DNA of 64,000 bases, taken from positions 594,833-658,832 of the forward strand of contig NZ_JAEUGD010000066.1 in NCBI RefSeq assembly GCF_016775155.1, read 5' to 3'. The stretch comes from Fulvivirga marina (GTDB lineage: Bacteria > Bacteroidota > Bacteroidia > Cytophagales > Cyclobacteriaceae). Positions 47,013-56,074 of this stretch are shown here, in pieces (the stretch's first letter is position 1; each line of letters opens with the position of its first letter). The notes beneath the pieces were generated by a model. It was given only the letters and a program-made list of their open reading frames with translations. It was not told the origin of the DNA and ran no database searches. Position numbers and translations under genes: made by a program.

Positions 47013-48203
47013 CTAGAAACTCCATTTAAGCCGTAAGTAATTCAAAAAACCAAGCTCATCATACTGCGATTCATCCGGACCAAAAAAGAACTGCCCAAAA
47101 AACAAAACATAAAGATTGTCTGAAAGCGAAATTTCAGCATTAGGACCAAGGAATACGCTACGCACCTCTGGGTTATAAATACTGGAAACCCCAGCCTTTA
47201 CCAACGGGCTAACTTGGTATGAAATTTCATTAAACCAAGACCATTCCGTTGCAGTTAATGTTTTGGGCGTTCGTGACTCTGAAAAGAACCCTAAATCACC
47301 AGCCGCCTTATTGCCAAAACTGTTGTAAATAGCCTCTGAGTGTATAAAAAAGGAGTTTTTAAAAGTGTAATCAGAAGAAACTGTAATAACCACAGCCCTC
47401 TCCGATTCTGACTTGTGCTCGGGCTCCAACCAGGTAGCCTCCCCTTTGAAGCCAGCATCTTTTATTTGTCCTGACCACCCAACCCCTAAGGCCATGTCCT
47501 GTTCCACTTTTCCTGCTATAACCTGAAAATCATAGTCATACACATTCCAACGGTACATTGCGGTCATCTTAAACTTATCAAAGCTATCTGCAAATGAAGT
47601 AGCAAATTCAACCGAAGACGTAGTGCCTGTATAGTACCGCACTAAAACCGCATCTGACCCAGGCCTCTCCTCATAATCAAAGTCAAAAAATGAATAGGCA
47701 TTGAAAATATCATTGGGATTCCATACAAAACACTGCCCCCAGTTAATCCGCTGCCTCCCTGCCCTTACCTGCCAGTTATCAACAGACCAGTCAAGATAAA
47801 GTCGATCCATGGTAGTGTGAATAAAATATGCCCCCCCTTCAACTACAATGGCAGAAAAATCAAAATAACCAACATCTCTATTAACAAGATCAGAATATTG
47901 TGGGTATGTTTCCACTGTTTCCCCATAAAACAATCGAGTTCGGGCTTCAGTAACAAATTTTAATGAAGGAGATAGAAACCATTTAAAATTCAATCTATTG
48001 TGAATGATATTATCTGTCGTCCAGTTCCCATCAACATCTTCAAACTGTACCGTCTGTAGAAATTTAAGGTATCCGTTGAGCGATGTCTTTGGCGGCCTGT
48101 AGCTATCATCCTGAGCATGTAGTATAGGCGGAATTAGCACCATCCAAAACAGTCCTAAGTAAAATTGCCATTTCACCTCTCCATATCCACGTGGCTTCAT
48201 CAA
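47013..48203 (-). CDS. outer-membrane beta-barrel protein of the FtsX/LolA-like operon
   Basis: 396 residues. Signal peptide (hydrophobic WMVLIPPILHAQ). Strand-rich throughout, with YLKFLQTVQFEDVDGNWTTD, WQVRAGRQRINWGQ and the C-terminal FLNYLRLKWSF ending on the aromatic expected for a barrel. Resembles porin or alginate-export-like proteins (DUF1302 type); the exact family is not certain. Last gene of the six-gene transport operon; its start overlaps the ATPase stop by 4 nt. It may be the outer-membrane exit of the system. Confidence 0.8.
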   Translation of the reverse strand: MMKPRGYGEVKWQFYLGLFWMVLIPPILHAQDDSYRPPKTSLNGYLKFLQTVQFEDVDGNWTTDNIIHNRLNFKWFLSPSLKFVTEARTRLFYGETVETYPQYSDLVNRDVGYFDFSAIVVEGGAYFIHTTMDRLYLDWSVDNWQVRAGRQRINWGQCFVWNPNDIFNAYSFFDFDYEERPGSDAVLVRYYTGTTSSVEFATSFADSFDKFKMTAMYRWNVYDYDFQVIAGKVEQDMALGVGWSGQIKDAGFKGEATWLEPEHKSESERAVVITVSSDYTFKNSFFIHSEAIYNSFGNKAAGDLGFFSESRTPKTLTATEWSWFNEISYQVSPLVKAGVSSIYNPEVRSVFLGPNAEISLSDNLYVLFFGQFFFGPDESQYDELGFLNYLRLKWSF

Positions 48204-48898
48204 ATCACCTCCTGCTTTACAAGCTCAGGTTTTGCTATCTTTCCATCTTCAAGCATAATTATTCGTCTGGCTTTATCAATCACCCGCTGATCATGTGTTG
48301 AAAAAATAAATGTGATATTTTCTTCTCTATTCAACTTCAACATAATATCCAGAAGGTCACTTGTTGAATGAGAGTCTAAATTAGCCGTTGGCTCATCTGC
48401 AAGCACAAATTTTGGTTTTGATGCCAGGGCTCTGGCAACGGCCACACGTTGTTGCTGTCCTCCTGAAAGTTTTGTTGGATATACATTTAACTTATCTTCA
48501 AGCCCCACTTCCCGAAGTAAAGTAACTACACGCTCCTTTATCTTTTTCTTCGGCTGCTTCTGTAATTGCATTATAAATTCTGTATTCTCCCTAGCCGTCA
48601 AAACGGGGAGCAAGCTATAATCCTGAAAAACGAAACCAATATTCTGTAGCCTGAAATCTATTAACTGTCCTCTATCAAGTGTTGACAGATCAGTACCATC
48701 AATAATCACCTTTCCGCTGGTAGGCTGGTCCAGCCCCCCTATTATATTCAATAATGTTGTTTTCCCACAGCCTGACGGACCTACAATAGCAGTAAACTCA
48801 CCTTGCTTAAACTCCAAATTAAGATCTGACAAGGCATGTACAGGTATGGTGTCCGGATTATAAGTTTTGTCAATGTTTATTAACTTAATAATGCTCAT
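48200..48898 (-). CDS. ABC transporter ATP-binding protein (LolD/MacB type)
   Basis: 232 residues. Walker A GPSGCGKTT at about 39-47, Q-loop in FVFQDYSLLPVLTAREN, ABC signature LSGGQQQRVAVARALASKP and Walker B FVLADEPTANLD. It belongs to the LolD/MacB/FtsE branch that works with FtsX-type permeases in mechanotransmission or lipoprotein release, not conventional channel transport. Two such permease genes are directly upstream. Confidence 0.95.
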   Translation of the reverse strand: MSIIKLINIDKTYNPDTIPVHALSDLNLEFKQGEFTAIVGPSGCGKTTLLNIIGGLDQPTSGKVIIDGTDLSTLDRGQLIDFRLQNIGFVFQDYSLLPVLTARENTEFIMQLQKQPKKKIKERVVTLLREVGLEDKLNVYPTKLSGGQQQRVAVARALASKPKFVLADEPTANLDSHSTSDLLDIMLKLNREENITFIFSTHDQRVIDKARRIIMLEDGKIAKPELVKQEVI

Positions 48899-48927
48899 AT
48901 TATCATTATTTAATTATATTGTTTTCA

Positions 48928-50145
48928 TTAACCGTGTATAGCATCCACTGGATTAAGTTTCAAGGCTTTGAGTGCAGGGTATATGGACGACAGTAATGCA
49001 GTTACAACAACCATTGCCGCGATATTAAGATAGAAATGGGCTTCCAATTGCGGATATATCACATTGCCAAGTCCCCAGGATTCCAACCCTTCAGTAAAGC
49101 GTGACAGATTAATACCAGAGCTATTGGTTTTTCTCACCAGAAGCGCGCTCACCCCTAAACCAACAAAAGCACCTGTTAATGATAGAAATACCGTTTCCAG
49201 TACTATCATGGTAAATATCTTAAACCTATTCATGCCCACTGCCATAAGCACTCCTATCTCCTTTACTCTTTCAAAAATAGCCATCAACATGGTGTTGAGT
49301 ATTCCAAAGGCCAAAGCGAGTAATATGATGATCAGGATAAGGAAGTTGATCTGCCAGGTTGCATCGTTGATATATGCCAGCTCCGGTTGAATTTCCCGCC
49401 AGCTTTGAATGTCCAGCTCCTGGTCATCAAATTTGGACTCAAAATTCTGAAGCAATTTTTCAACCTGACCGATTGACTTCATACGCAGGGCTATTTCATT
49501 AATAGTGCTACCAGCACCCAAAACACGCTCAAGATCCTGTTTTTTAACAAACACGTTACCTTCATCAAACAGGCTATGTGTAGTTTTAAAAATACCTCCT
49601 ACCCTAAAGGCTGCACCTACAATTTGCCCATTAATATCCTGCAAAGTGATAATTACTTTGGAGCGCAACTTCAGTTTAAGTTTTTTAGCGGTTTTACTGC
49701 TGATCAGGATTTGGTTCTTTTTACCGGACTCAAAATAGTCACCCTCTCTTACAAATTGATAAATAGTACTTACTCTTCTCTCTTGTTCGGGGATAATTCC
49801 ATTTAACTGCACCCCGGCATTAGATGTAGAAGTGGCAGCCATCCCGGTAGCTATTAGTCTTGTAGCAACTCCTTCTACGTCTTGTTGCTCTTGAATAGCC
49901 GAGAGTATATTTTCAGGCTGTTTTATATATAGCCGTATATCCTTATTCTTTTGAAACCCTCTTGCATGAATTTGCAGATGGGCCGTCTGGGTATCAATGG
50001 CTGTTCTTAGTTTTTGCTCCGACATACCATTATAAACCGCTACGGTAAAAACGCCGCCAACAAGACCTACTGTAATGGCCATAATAATAACAAAGCTTCG
50101 TAACTTATTTCTCCAGACATTTCTCCATGATATTGAAACGATCAT
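48928..50145 (-). CDS. FtsX-family ABC transporter permease
   Basis: 405 residues. The MacB/LolC/LolE plan: an N-terminal helix (SWRNVWRNKLRSFVIIMAITVGLVG), a large periplasmic domain (about 45-260) and three C-terminal helices with the FtsX motif (MAIFERVKEIGVLMAVGM). The conserved cytoplasmic ERxKEIG elbow would contact the ATPase. Second of two permeases, 19 nt after the first. Confidence 0.93.
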   Translation of the reverse strand: MIVSISWRNVWRNKLRSFVIIMAITVGLVGGVFTVAVYNGMSEQKLRTAIDTQTAHLQIHARGFQKNKDIRLYIKQPENILSAIQEQQDVEGVATRLIATGMAATSTSNAGVQLNGIIPEQERRVSTIYQFVREGDYFESGKKNQILISSKTAKKLKLKLRSKVIITLQDINGQIVGAAFRVGGIFKTTHSLFDEGNVFVKKQDLERVLGAGSTINEIALRMKSIGQVEKLLQNFESKFDDQELDIQSWREIQPELAYINDATWQINFLILIIILLALAFGILNTMLMAIFERVKEIGVLMAVGMNRFKIFTMIVLETVFLSLTGAFVGLGVSALLVRKTNSSGINLSRFTEGLESWGLGNVIYPQLEAHFYLNIAAMVVVTALLSSIYPALKALKLNPVDAIHG

Positions 50146-50164
50146 TTTTTTATAGATTTTGCTG

Positions 50165-51385
50165 TCAGTGTTTAAGAGCGGCTATAGCCTTTAAGTTCAT
50201 AATCTTAGTTAATGGATATGCCAGGCATACTAAAACAATGACCAAAATGGCCAACATTTGACTTATAAAGATCATCGGATCCAGAGAAAATGGCATAATA
50301 GGTTCAATCCCCATTTTCAACATGGCTTCTGCCGCGTTGCCTGTGAGAGGTATGGGATGGTAGTGCATGTAGAGCAGCAGAAGAATGCCTGCTACCAAAG
50401 AAACCTTCAAACCAAGAACACCGATGATGAAGGTCTCCAGGGTTACCAGTAAAGACAACTTTCGCCGACGCATACCGACTGCCACCAAAACTCCAAATTC
50501 CCGATTCCTTTCCATACTCATCATCATGATGGTGCCAAATATGCCAAACGCAATAACCAAATAGAGTATGCCTAGCATAATAATACCCCCAGCATTATCA
50601 GATTGTATTAACTGTACCAACTCCGGCTGCATCTCCGTCCAATCCATCACTTCATACTCACTTCCTAGCTTACTTATTAAGTGTTGTTTGGTATTCTTGA
50701 TTTGATCAATATCATCAACCGATAATACCAAAGCGGTTGACAAGCCCAAGGCACTGTTAAATTCCCTGGCAAGCTCTATGGGCATATAGACCATGTTATC
50801 ATTAGCCTGAGGGTTAGGAAATTTTAAAATCGCAGTAATAGGATATTGATCGACTGCGTTTACTCCATGGTATCCCTGACCAATCATAACCAATGTATCT
50901 CCCAGGCCCAGTTCCAGATAATTAGCTAAACCTTCAGCCACCATAACACCACGAGTATCACTTTTAAAATAACTACCTTCTTGAACCCGGTCAGCCAGCT
51001 TCGTCATACGATTCTCCTTCTTCGGAGCAGTACCTACCACCACTATTCCCTTAGATATCTCATCGGAGGCTGCCAACACAAAGGACTCTAATCTTGGAAT
51101 GTAAAACTCCACATTTGGTGCATTCAGTATAGTGGCTTTAAGGGAATCACTTTCCACCATCATCTTGTTAATAGATTTATCTTCCCAGTAACCTGTTTTA
51201 TGTATTTGAATATAACCCGAATAAAACTCAACACTATTCCTTATCATATTTTCGTAAGATCCCAACTGCATTGATCTCATAAAAAGAGCAAGCAATACAG
51301 CAAAAAATATTGAAGACAGCGTGATAACGGTCCTTCTTTTATTTCGCCAAACATTTCGCCAAGCCAGTTGAATAAGCATATGCAT
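50165..51385 (-). CDS. FtsX-family ABC transporter permease
   Basis: 406 residues, paralogue of the downstream permease and of the same four-helix plan. N-terminal helix after LAWRNVWRNKRRTVITLS, periplasmic domain, then helices with the motif SMERNREFGVLVAVGMRRRKL. Having two distinct permeases is like LolC plus LolE. It follows the LolA-like gene by 8 nt. Confidence 0.93.
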   Translation of the reverse strand: MHMLIQLAWRNVWRNKRRTVITLSSIFFAVLLALFMRSMQLGSYENMIRNSVEFYSGYIQIHKTGYWEDKSINKMMVESDSLKATILNAPNVEFYIPRLESFVLAASDEISKGIVVVGTAPKKENRMTKLADRVQEGSYFKSDTRGVMVAEGLANYLELGLGDTLVMIGQGYHGVNAVDQYPITAILKFPNPQANDNMVYMPIELAREFNSALGLSTALVLSVDDIDQIKNTKQHLISKLGSEYEVMDWTEMQPELVQLIQSDNAGGIIMLGILYLVIAFGIFGTIMMMSMERNREFGVLVAVGMRRRKLSLLVTLETFIIGVLGLKVSLVAGILLLLYMHYHPIPLTGNAAEAMLKMGIEPIMPFSLDPMIFISQMLAILVIVLVCLAYPLTKIMNLKAIAALKH

Positions 51386-51393
51386 TTAAATTT

Positions 51394-52185
51394 TCATCTA
51401 ACCCTATTCATATTTTGCTTTGAAAAAAAGCTATCCCGAATATCAATATCGAAGTCAATATCTTTATATGTGAGCACCGTCTTTTTCCCCTCCTCATCCA
51501 CCGGCACCATTTCCCAGCGAGTAGGAACAAGCCTTCCATCCAGTGTTTTAAGATCATAGCCTGTCATGACATTGACCAACTCCTGCCCCTCATCATAATA
51601 CTCTACTTTTAGCTGGTTATTGAGATCTTTAGAGATCCACATCAAAATTTTCCCCCAAACCACCGGAGCATCGGGCTTGGGTATCAGTTCAATTTTATAA
51701 CAAGGCTCCCCTTGAATAATCTCTTCTTTAAGAATTTTATGCTTATAATCATTTACGATGGAAGATTGCTTGATCAAATCGTCGTTAGTGAAGTCGGATC
51801 CCATCCAAGACTGCATCATCATGGATGGAGAAATTTTTATACTCCGTTCGATAGACGGTAACCAATTCCACATCTCATTGTCAATTTTCAATGAAACGGT
51901 ACCCTTATCTTTAGCCGGAGCCTGAATTAATACCAATGCATATTTGGTTCCTTTGGACCAGCTTTTCATACTCATAGTCCTGCTCCAATCCGGCCGTATA
52001 ATTTCCATTGTCATTTCTGCTAAATTAGACTGGCCTCGCATTCGCTCGTCAGCCTTTTTAACCAATGCTGTAGCATCAAGATTATCCTGGCATTGTGCCT
52101 CTAAGTTCAGTAAGCACAGAAAAACCAACAAAATTTTAAGTTTTGCCATTACACCAATTGTCGCTATTATCCTATACATGTTCAT
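51394..52185 (-). CDS. LolA-like outer membrane lipoprotein-sorting protein
   Basis: 263 residues from the ATG that overlaps the TetR stop by 4 nt; an internal ATG at 52149 gives a more standard signal peptide (MAKLKILLVFLCLL, cleavage near EAQC). Mature protein: LVKKADERMRGQSNLAEMTMEII at the start of the half-barrel, then VSLKIDNEMWNWLPSIERSIKISPS and MLMQ-type loops. These secreted LolA-fold proteins (often paired with MMPL or FtsX transporters) are believed to carry a lipid or lipoprotein across the periplasm. Confidence 0.9.
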   Translation of the reverse strand: MNMYRIIATIGVMAKLKILLVFLCLLNLEAQCQDNLDATALVKKADERMRGQSNLAEMTMEIIRPDWSRTMSMKSWSKGTKYALVLIQAPAKDKGTVSLKIDNEMWNWLPSIERSIKISPSMMMQSWMGSDFTNDDLIKQSSIVNDYKHKILKEEIIQGEPCYKIELIPKPDAPVVWGKILMWISKDLNNQLKVEYYDEGQELVNVMTGYDLKTLDGRLVPTRWEMVPVDEEGKKTVLTYKDIDFDIDIRDSFFSKQNMNRVR

Positions 52186-52763
52186 GTGTTGATATATTTT
52201 TTAATAATTGAAGTCTCAACATCTTTCAATGGGTATTCTTCTCCAAGCATCAAGTAATGCAAAAAAGCTCCGTCCATGGTTGCCCCTAACATTTTGGCCT
52301 CAATTGCCGCATTTTCAACTCCCAACGCTTCCATAAGGTGAGTTATAAATGTGAACATGTCGGTGATCATTGGCCCCATGATCTGCTCCAACGATTTTGG
52401 CAAATTCAATTGCGTCAATAGGGAAAAATAAAGCTGCCAAAAATCTTTTCTATCCCTGACTGAATCGAACGATAAAGAAACAAGTGTTTCCAACTGTTCT
52501 TTTGGGGATGCTTTCGACTGTACCAGCTTCATTATACCCTCAAGCTCAGTAACACCATTAACTATCACCTCCTGCAATACTGCTTCCTTGCTTTCAAAAT
52601 AGTGATACACTGACCCTTTAGCAACACCCGCCTTTTTAGCTATCTCTCCGATAGAAGAACTGTGATAACCCTTTTCTGCAAAAACTTCTAACGCTGCCAT
52701 AAGGATTTTCACCCTACTCTGTTCTCTTATTTCCTGAAACTGCTCTTTTGTTCGTGGACTCAT
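52182..52763 (-). CDS. TetR/AcrR family transcriptional regulator
   Basis: 193 residues. N-terminal helix-turn-helix: ILMAALEVFAEKGYHSSSIG then AKKAGVAKGSVYHYFESKEAV. C-terminal ligand and dimer region is the usual helical type. First gene of the transport operon, overlapping the LolA-like gene by 4 nt, which makes it the likely controller of the whole system. A candidate operator lies 40 bp upstream. The effector is unknown; lipids or hydrophobic compounds would be typical. Confidence 0.93.
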   Translation of the reverse strand: MSPRTKEQFQEIREQSRVKILMAALEVFAEKGYHSSSIGEIAKKAGVAKGSVYHYFESKEAVLQEVIVNGVTELEGIMKLVQSKASPKEQLETLVSLSFDSVRDRKDFWQLYFSLLTQLNLPKSLEQIMGPMITDMFTFITHLMEALGVENAAIEAKMLGATMDGAFLHYLMLGEEYPLKDVETSIIKKYINT

Positions 52764-52802
52764 TGCAATAATATTTTGCGCTAATTTACATTATATTTTT
52801 TA

Positions 52803-52822
52803 TTGACCAAATAGTCAGTCAA
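52803..52822. promoter_or_regulatory. candidate TetR operator upstream of transport operon
   Basis: TTGAC-N10-GTCAA inverted repeat, with TGACCAAATAGTCAGTCA inside, a pattern like known TetR-family boxes built on TGAC/GTCA half-sites. It lies 40 bp upstream of the tetR-type start. No second copy was seen. Confidence 0.45.
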
Positions 52823-52968
52823 AAAATATGTATAGAAAATTCAATGCTTAAAAACTCCTTTTAAAAAACACGTATAGTCAACAACAATGTTGGAATGAGG
52901 TTACATGATATGGTCTGTTCTGACCAGCCTGGTATGTCTTGGGGTTATTGTTAAAAAGTGCAGATAGA

Positions 52969-53982
52969 TCATCTACACTTTTCCATTAGCTCTTCGGCTA
53001 TCATTGTTTTATTTTTTCCGGCTTCTCGCAGCGCCTGGCATCCCAGCTTCATTTCACCTAATTGAAAATAAGCCTGGGCCAGAAATAAATACCCCTTACT
53101 CACAAATGGATCAAGTTTTACGGCACGCTCCAACAACCTGACAGCATCTTCATAGTTCTCATTTTTGAAATAATACCATCCTTTGTTTCGATATGCCCAA
53201 CCATTGTTAGGATCAATGGTTATGCTACGGTCTATATCGTTTTTCGCACTTTCCTCATCACCCTGCATCAGATAAATAAACCCTCTGTTATTCAAAAAGT
53301 AAGGCTGCCCCGGCTCCAGTTCCAAAGCCCTGTTTACCAAATCCATTGCCTCTGTATAATTTTCCTTTTCCACCTCTATGAGTGACAACGCATTGTAAGC
53401 ATTCGCTTGCAACGGATCTCTCTTTAAAGCCGCATTCAGGTCATTTTGAGCGCCCTCAAAGTTGCCCATATAGTACTTTACAGTACCTCGGTTGATCAAT
53501 GTCTCCTCATTCGTAGTGTCGAGTTCAAAGGCCCGGTCAAAAGAGTTAAGCGCTTCTTCGTACTTTCTCATTTTTGTTTTCACAAGACCTTTTCTGAAAT
53601 GCACAGTGGCAGAATCAGGTATATGTTTCTCTACATATTCAAGGTCGTCCAATGCCCTGAACAGTTCATTGAGTTCATAAAAGGCATTAGCTCGGTTCAT
53701 GTAAGCATCCATAAAGGCTGGATCGCATGCCAGTGCCCTGGTGTACTCCAACTCGGCTTTGTGGTACTGTCCGGTGCGGAAGTAAACAATACCCAGGTTA
53801 TTGATAGCAGCGGTATAACAGGAGTCGAGGTTGATGGCTTCGTTAAAAAACCTGGTAGCTTCCCTGAAATTCTGTTGTTGAAGGGCATCGTTCCCACGGA
53901 TCAAAAATCGCTGTTTCTGAGTATCGGTATTAGTTCCGCAGGCAGATAAAAAAATAATAATTACAGGAATAAGATAACGCAT
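52969..53982 (-). CDS. tetratricopeptide repeat lipoprotein
   Basis: 337 residues. Signal with lipobox near residue 15 (IIIFLSACG). About eight TPR units of 34 residues follow, seen as NNLGIVYFRTGQYHKAELEY, NRANAFYELNELFRALDD, NRGTVKYYMGNFEGAQ and similar. Such lipoproteins serve as scaffolds for protein complexes in the periplasm or at the inner face of the outer membrane. Single gene with a good promoter. The partner cannot be identified. Confidence 0.92.
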   Translation of the reverse strand: MRYLIPVIIIFLSACGTNTDTQKQRFLIRGNDALQQQNFREATRFFNEAINLDSCYTAAINNLGIVYFRTGQYHKAELEYTRALACDPAFMDAYMNRANAFYELNELFRALDDLEYVEKHIPDSATVHFRKGLVKTKMRKYEEALNSFDRAFELDTTNEETLINRGTVKYYMGNFEGAQNDLNAALKRDPLQANAYNALSLIEVEKENYTEAMDLVNRALELEPGQPYFLNNRGFIYLMQGDEESAKNDIDRSITIDPNNGWAYRNKGWYYFKNENYEDAVRLLERAVKLDPFVSKGYLFLAQAYFQLGEMKLGCQALREAGKNKTMIAEELMEKCR

Positions 53983-53999
53983 GCCAATATTGTTTTTGA

Positions 54000-54030
54000 C
54001 AAAAATAGCTATTCCGGTTTATAAAACAGA
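54000..54030 (-). promoter_or_regulatory. promoter of the TPR lipoprotein gene
   Basis: On the minus strand TATTTTTG (54007-54000) fits TAnnTTTG, and TCTG, one mismatch from TTTG, lies exactly 19 nt upstream (54030-54027). The ATG follows 17 nt after the -7 box, so the leader is very short. Confidence 0.6.
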
Positions 54031-54064
54031 TTGATTTTAAAAGTATTGCTAAAGTGCAAATGTG

Positions 54065-54715
54065 CTATTTCTTTAGCAACCTAAAGGCATGATCCCATTG
54101 GTTATGGTTAAACCCAGGGATACACCATAAAATGCACAAGGGCTCAATAGCTCTGGCTGCTTCATCCTTACCCACATCTTCCGTTTCCCAACCAAACTGA
54201 TCAAGAATATCTTTCACTTCGGCCTTAGCTTCTACACTATTACCACAAATGAACATGGTCGGCTTCTCCTCTCCAAAATCAGGATTAACCATCAGATGGG
54301 CTCCTACACTGTTAAAAGCCTTAACGAAGTGAGACTCTCTGAAACTGTTTTGTAGTTGCTCCATGAGTGATGTATTCAAAGTCGTAAAGAATTTAAGTAC
54401 ACCATTGACAGGAGGGTCTTCGGAGATGGGGTTGGTAGCATCTATAACGACCTTACCTTTTAAGTTATGCAAGCCACACTGCTCCAATACATTTTTCGCT
54501 ACACTCCCCTTAACGGCCAATACAATGATATCTGCAGATTTTGTAGCTTCATTAAAACTACCCACCAAAACTTTATTCCCAACCTTCTCCTGCCAAGCGG
54601 CTAACTTTTCAGGATGACCAGTACCAATAACTACTGGATAACCATATTTAACAAACCCCTCTGCCAAGGTCTGCCCTACTATTCCTGACCCGAGAATACC
54701 TATATTCTTTTTCAT
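54065..54715 (-). CDS. NADPH-dependent F420 reductase-type oxidoreductase
   Basis: 216 residues. Rossmann motif at the start (NIGILGSGIVGQTLAEGF) and the family's DATNPIS and HFVKAFNSVGAHL segments. Members reduce F420 with NADPH in Archaea and Actinobacteria, but in Bacteroidota, which generally lack F420, the homologues have an unknown small-molecule substrate. Single gene, full length. Confidence 0.88.
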   Translation of the reverse strand: MKKNIGILGSGIVGQTLAEGFVKYGYPVVIGTGHPEKLAAWQEKVGNKVLVGSFNEATKSADIIVLAVKGSVAKNVLEQCGLHNLKGKVVIDATNPISEDPPVNGVLKFFTTLNTSLMEQLQNSFRESHFVKAFNSVGAHLMVNPDFGEEKPTMFICGNSVEAKAEVKDILDQFGWETEDVGKDEAARAIEPLCILWCIPGFNHNQWDHAFRLLKK

Positions 54716-54763
54716 AGTTTAAAAGTCACTAAATCATATAAGTTGAAGAATGAACCCTAATAC

Positions 54764-56068
54764 TTATTCGATAAACATGGTGGATGTCTCCACATTGGCT
54801 TTTAACATATTCAACAAATTATATAAGCCGAAATATGTTCTATTGATATACAGACCGTCTTTGTTTCCCCTGGCTGTTTTGGACTTTCTAAACTCCTTCA
54901 TTTTAGACACGCGCTCTCCTGCCTCAAATATCTGCTGAAAGTATTCATCATTACCGAAATCAAACCGTTCCATCCTGAATGGTCTTCCCAGCAGTTCTAT
55001 CATTTCTTTAAATATGTTCATGAAAAACATCTTATCCTTCTCAGAGTCTGCATCACTGAGAAAACCCAGAGCAGTAAACAGCGCTTCCAATTCATGGTCC
55101 TCCTGTGATATATCCTGTTCCAGAAGCTTGAAATAAGGATCATAAAATTCATCCGGCACCACTTTTACACATCCAAAATCAATGATACCCAACTCCCCTG
55201 ACGAAGTTATAATAAAGTTTCCGGGATGGGGATCTGCATGTACTTGCTTTAAAGTATGCATTTGATAGTCATAGAAATGCCATAAAGCCTGTCCTATCCT
55301 ATTCCTTTCTTTTTGCGAAGGGTTTTGGTCCAACCAGTCTTTGAGATGCAAACCATCCAACCAATCCATAACAATAATACGCTCACCGGATAATTCAGGA
55401 TAGTATTTGGGAAATACCACATGTTTTAGATGAGCACACTTCTTTGACAGTTCCATGGACCTCCGAACTTCCAGCTCATAATCTGTTTCTTCCAATAACT
55501 TAGATTCGACCTCTCCAAAAAACAAGTCCAGCTCACTCTTACTGACATTAAACATTTGAGCTGCTATGGGCCTGACCATACGTAGATCGGAACTGATACT
55601 ATCCGAGACTCCGGGGTATTGAATTTTTACAGCGAGCTTTTTGCCATTCAATTCAGCCTGGTGTACCTGACCGATAGAAGCCGCATTGACAGCATTTTTA
55701 GAAAAAGAATCAAATATCTTGTCTGGACCTTTACCCAGATAAGTTTGAAATGTTTTGACCACCAGAGGGTAAGAAAGCGGAGGAGCACTGTATTGAGACA
55801 AAGAAAACTTATCCTGATATGCCGGAGGCAATGCATTTTTATCCATGCTAAGCATTTGTGCCACTTTTAAGGCACTACCCTTTAATTCACTCAGAGACTG
55901 ATATATATCCGCTGCATTTTCAGCATCCAGCTCTTCTCTTGTACACTCTGAATTAAGAAGTTTCTTACTGTAGTGTTTGATATAGTTGCCCCCTACCTTG
56001 GCTCCAGTGCGTATAAATCTTGAAGCCCTTTCTACTTTTGAAGTAGGTATTCTTGCTTGTTCCTTCAT
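54764..56068 (-). CDS. ABC1/UbiB (AarF) family protein kinase-like protein
   Basis: 434 residues. Atypical kinase fold of the ADCK/UbiB family: the KxGQ-type motif here reads KVAQ (68-71, Gly replaced by Ala), then the alanine-rich loop NAASIGQVHQAEL (128-140), invariant lysine in LAVKIQYPG (148), catalytic HADPHPGNF and metal-binding GIIDFGCVK. Family roles are in quinone or lipid metabolism. It lies 6 nt after a TetR-like gene, a pair that recurs in Bacteroidota as far as I know. Confidence 0.92.
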   Translation of the reverse strand: MKEQARIPTSKVERASRFIRTGAKVGGNYIKHYSKKLLNSECTREELDAENAADIYQSLSELKGSALKVAQMLSMDKNALPPAYQDKFSLSQYSAPPLSYPLVVKTFQTYLGKGPDKIFDSFSKNAVNAASIGQVHQAELNGKKLAVKIQYPGVSDSISSDLRMVRPIAAQMFNVSKSELDLFFGEVESKLLEETDYELEVRRSMELSKKCAHLKHVVFPKYYPELSGERIIVMDWLDGLHLKDWLDQNPSQKERNRIGQALWHFYDYQMHTLKQVHADPHPGNFIITSSGELGIIDFGCVKVVPDEFYDPYFKLLEQDISQEDHELEALFTALGFLSDADSEKDKMFFMNIFKEMIELLGRPFRMERFDFGNDEYFQQIFEAGERVSKMKEFRKSKTARGNKDGLYINRTYFGLYNLLNMLKANVETSTMFIE

Positions 56069-56074
56069 AGATCA

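Noticed and set aside
53446-53949. 167-codon plus-strand frame opposite the TPR lipoprotein
   Set aside because: TPR coding sequence often leaves long antisense frames; no start signal or motif supports it.
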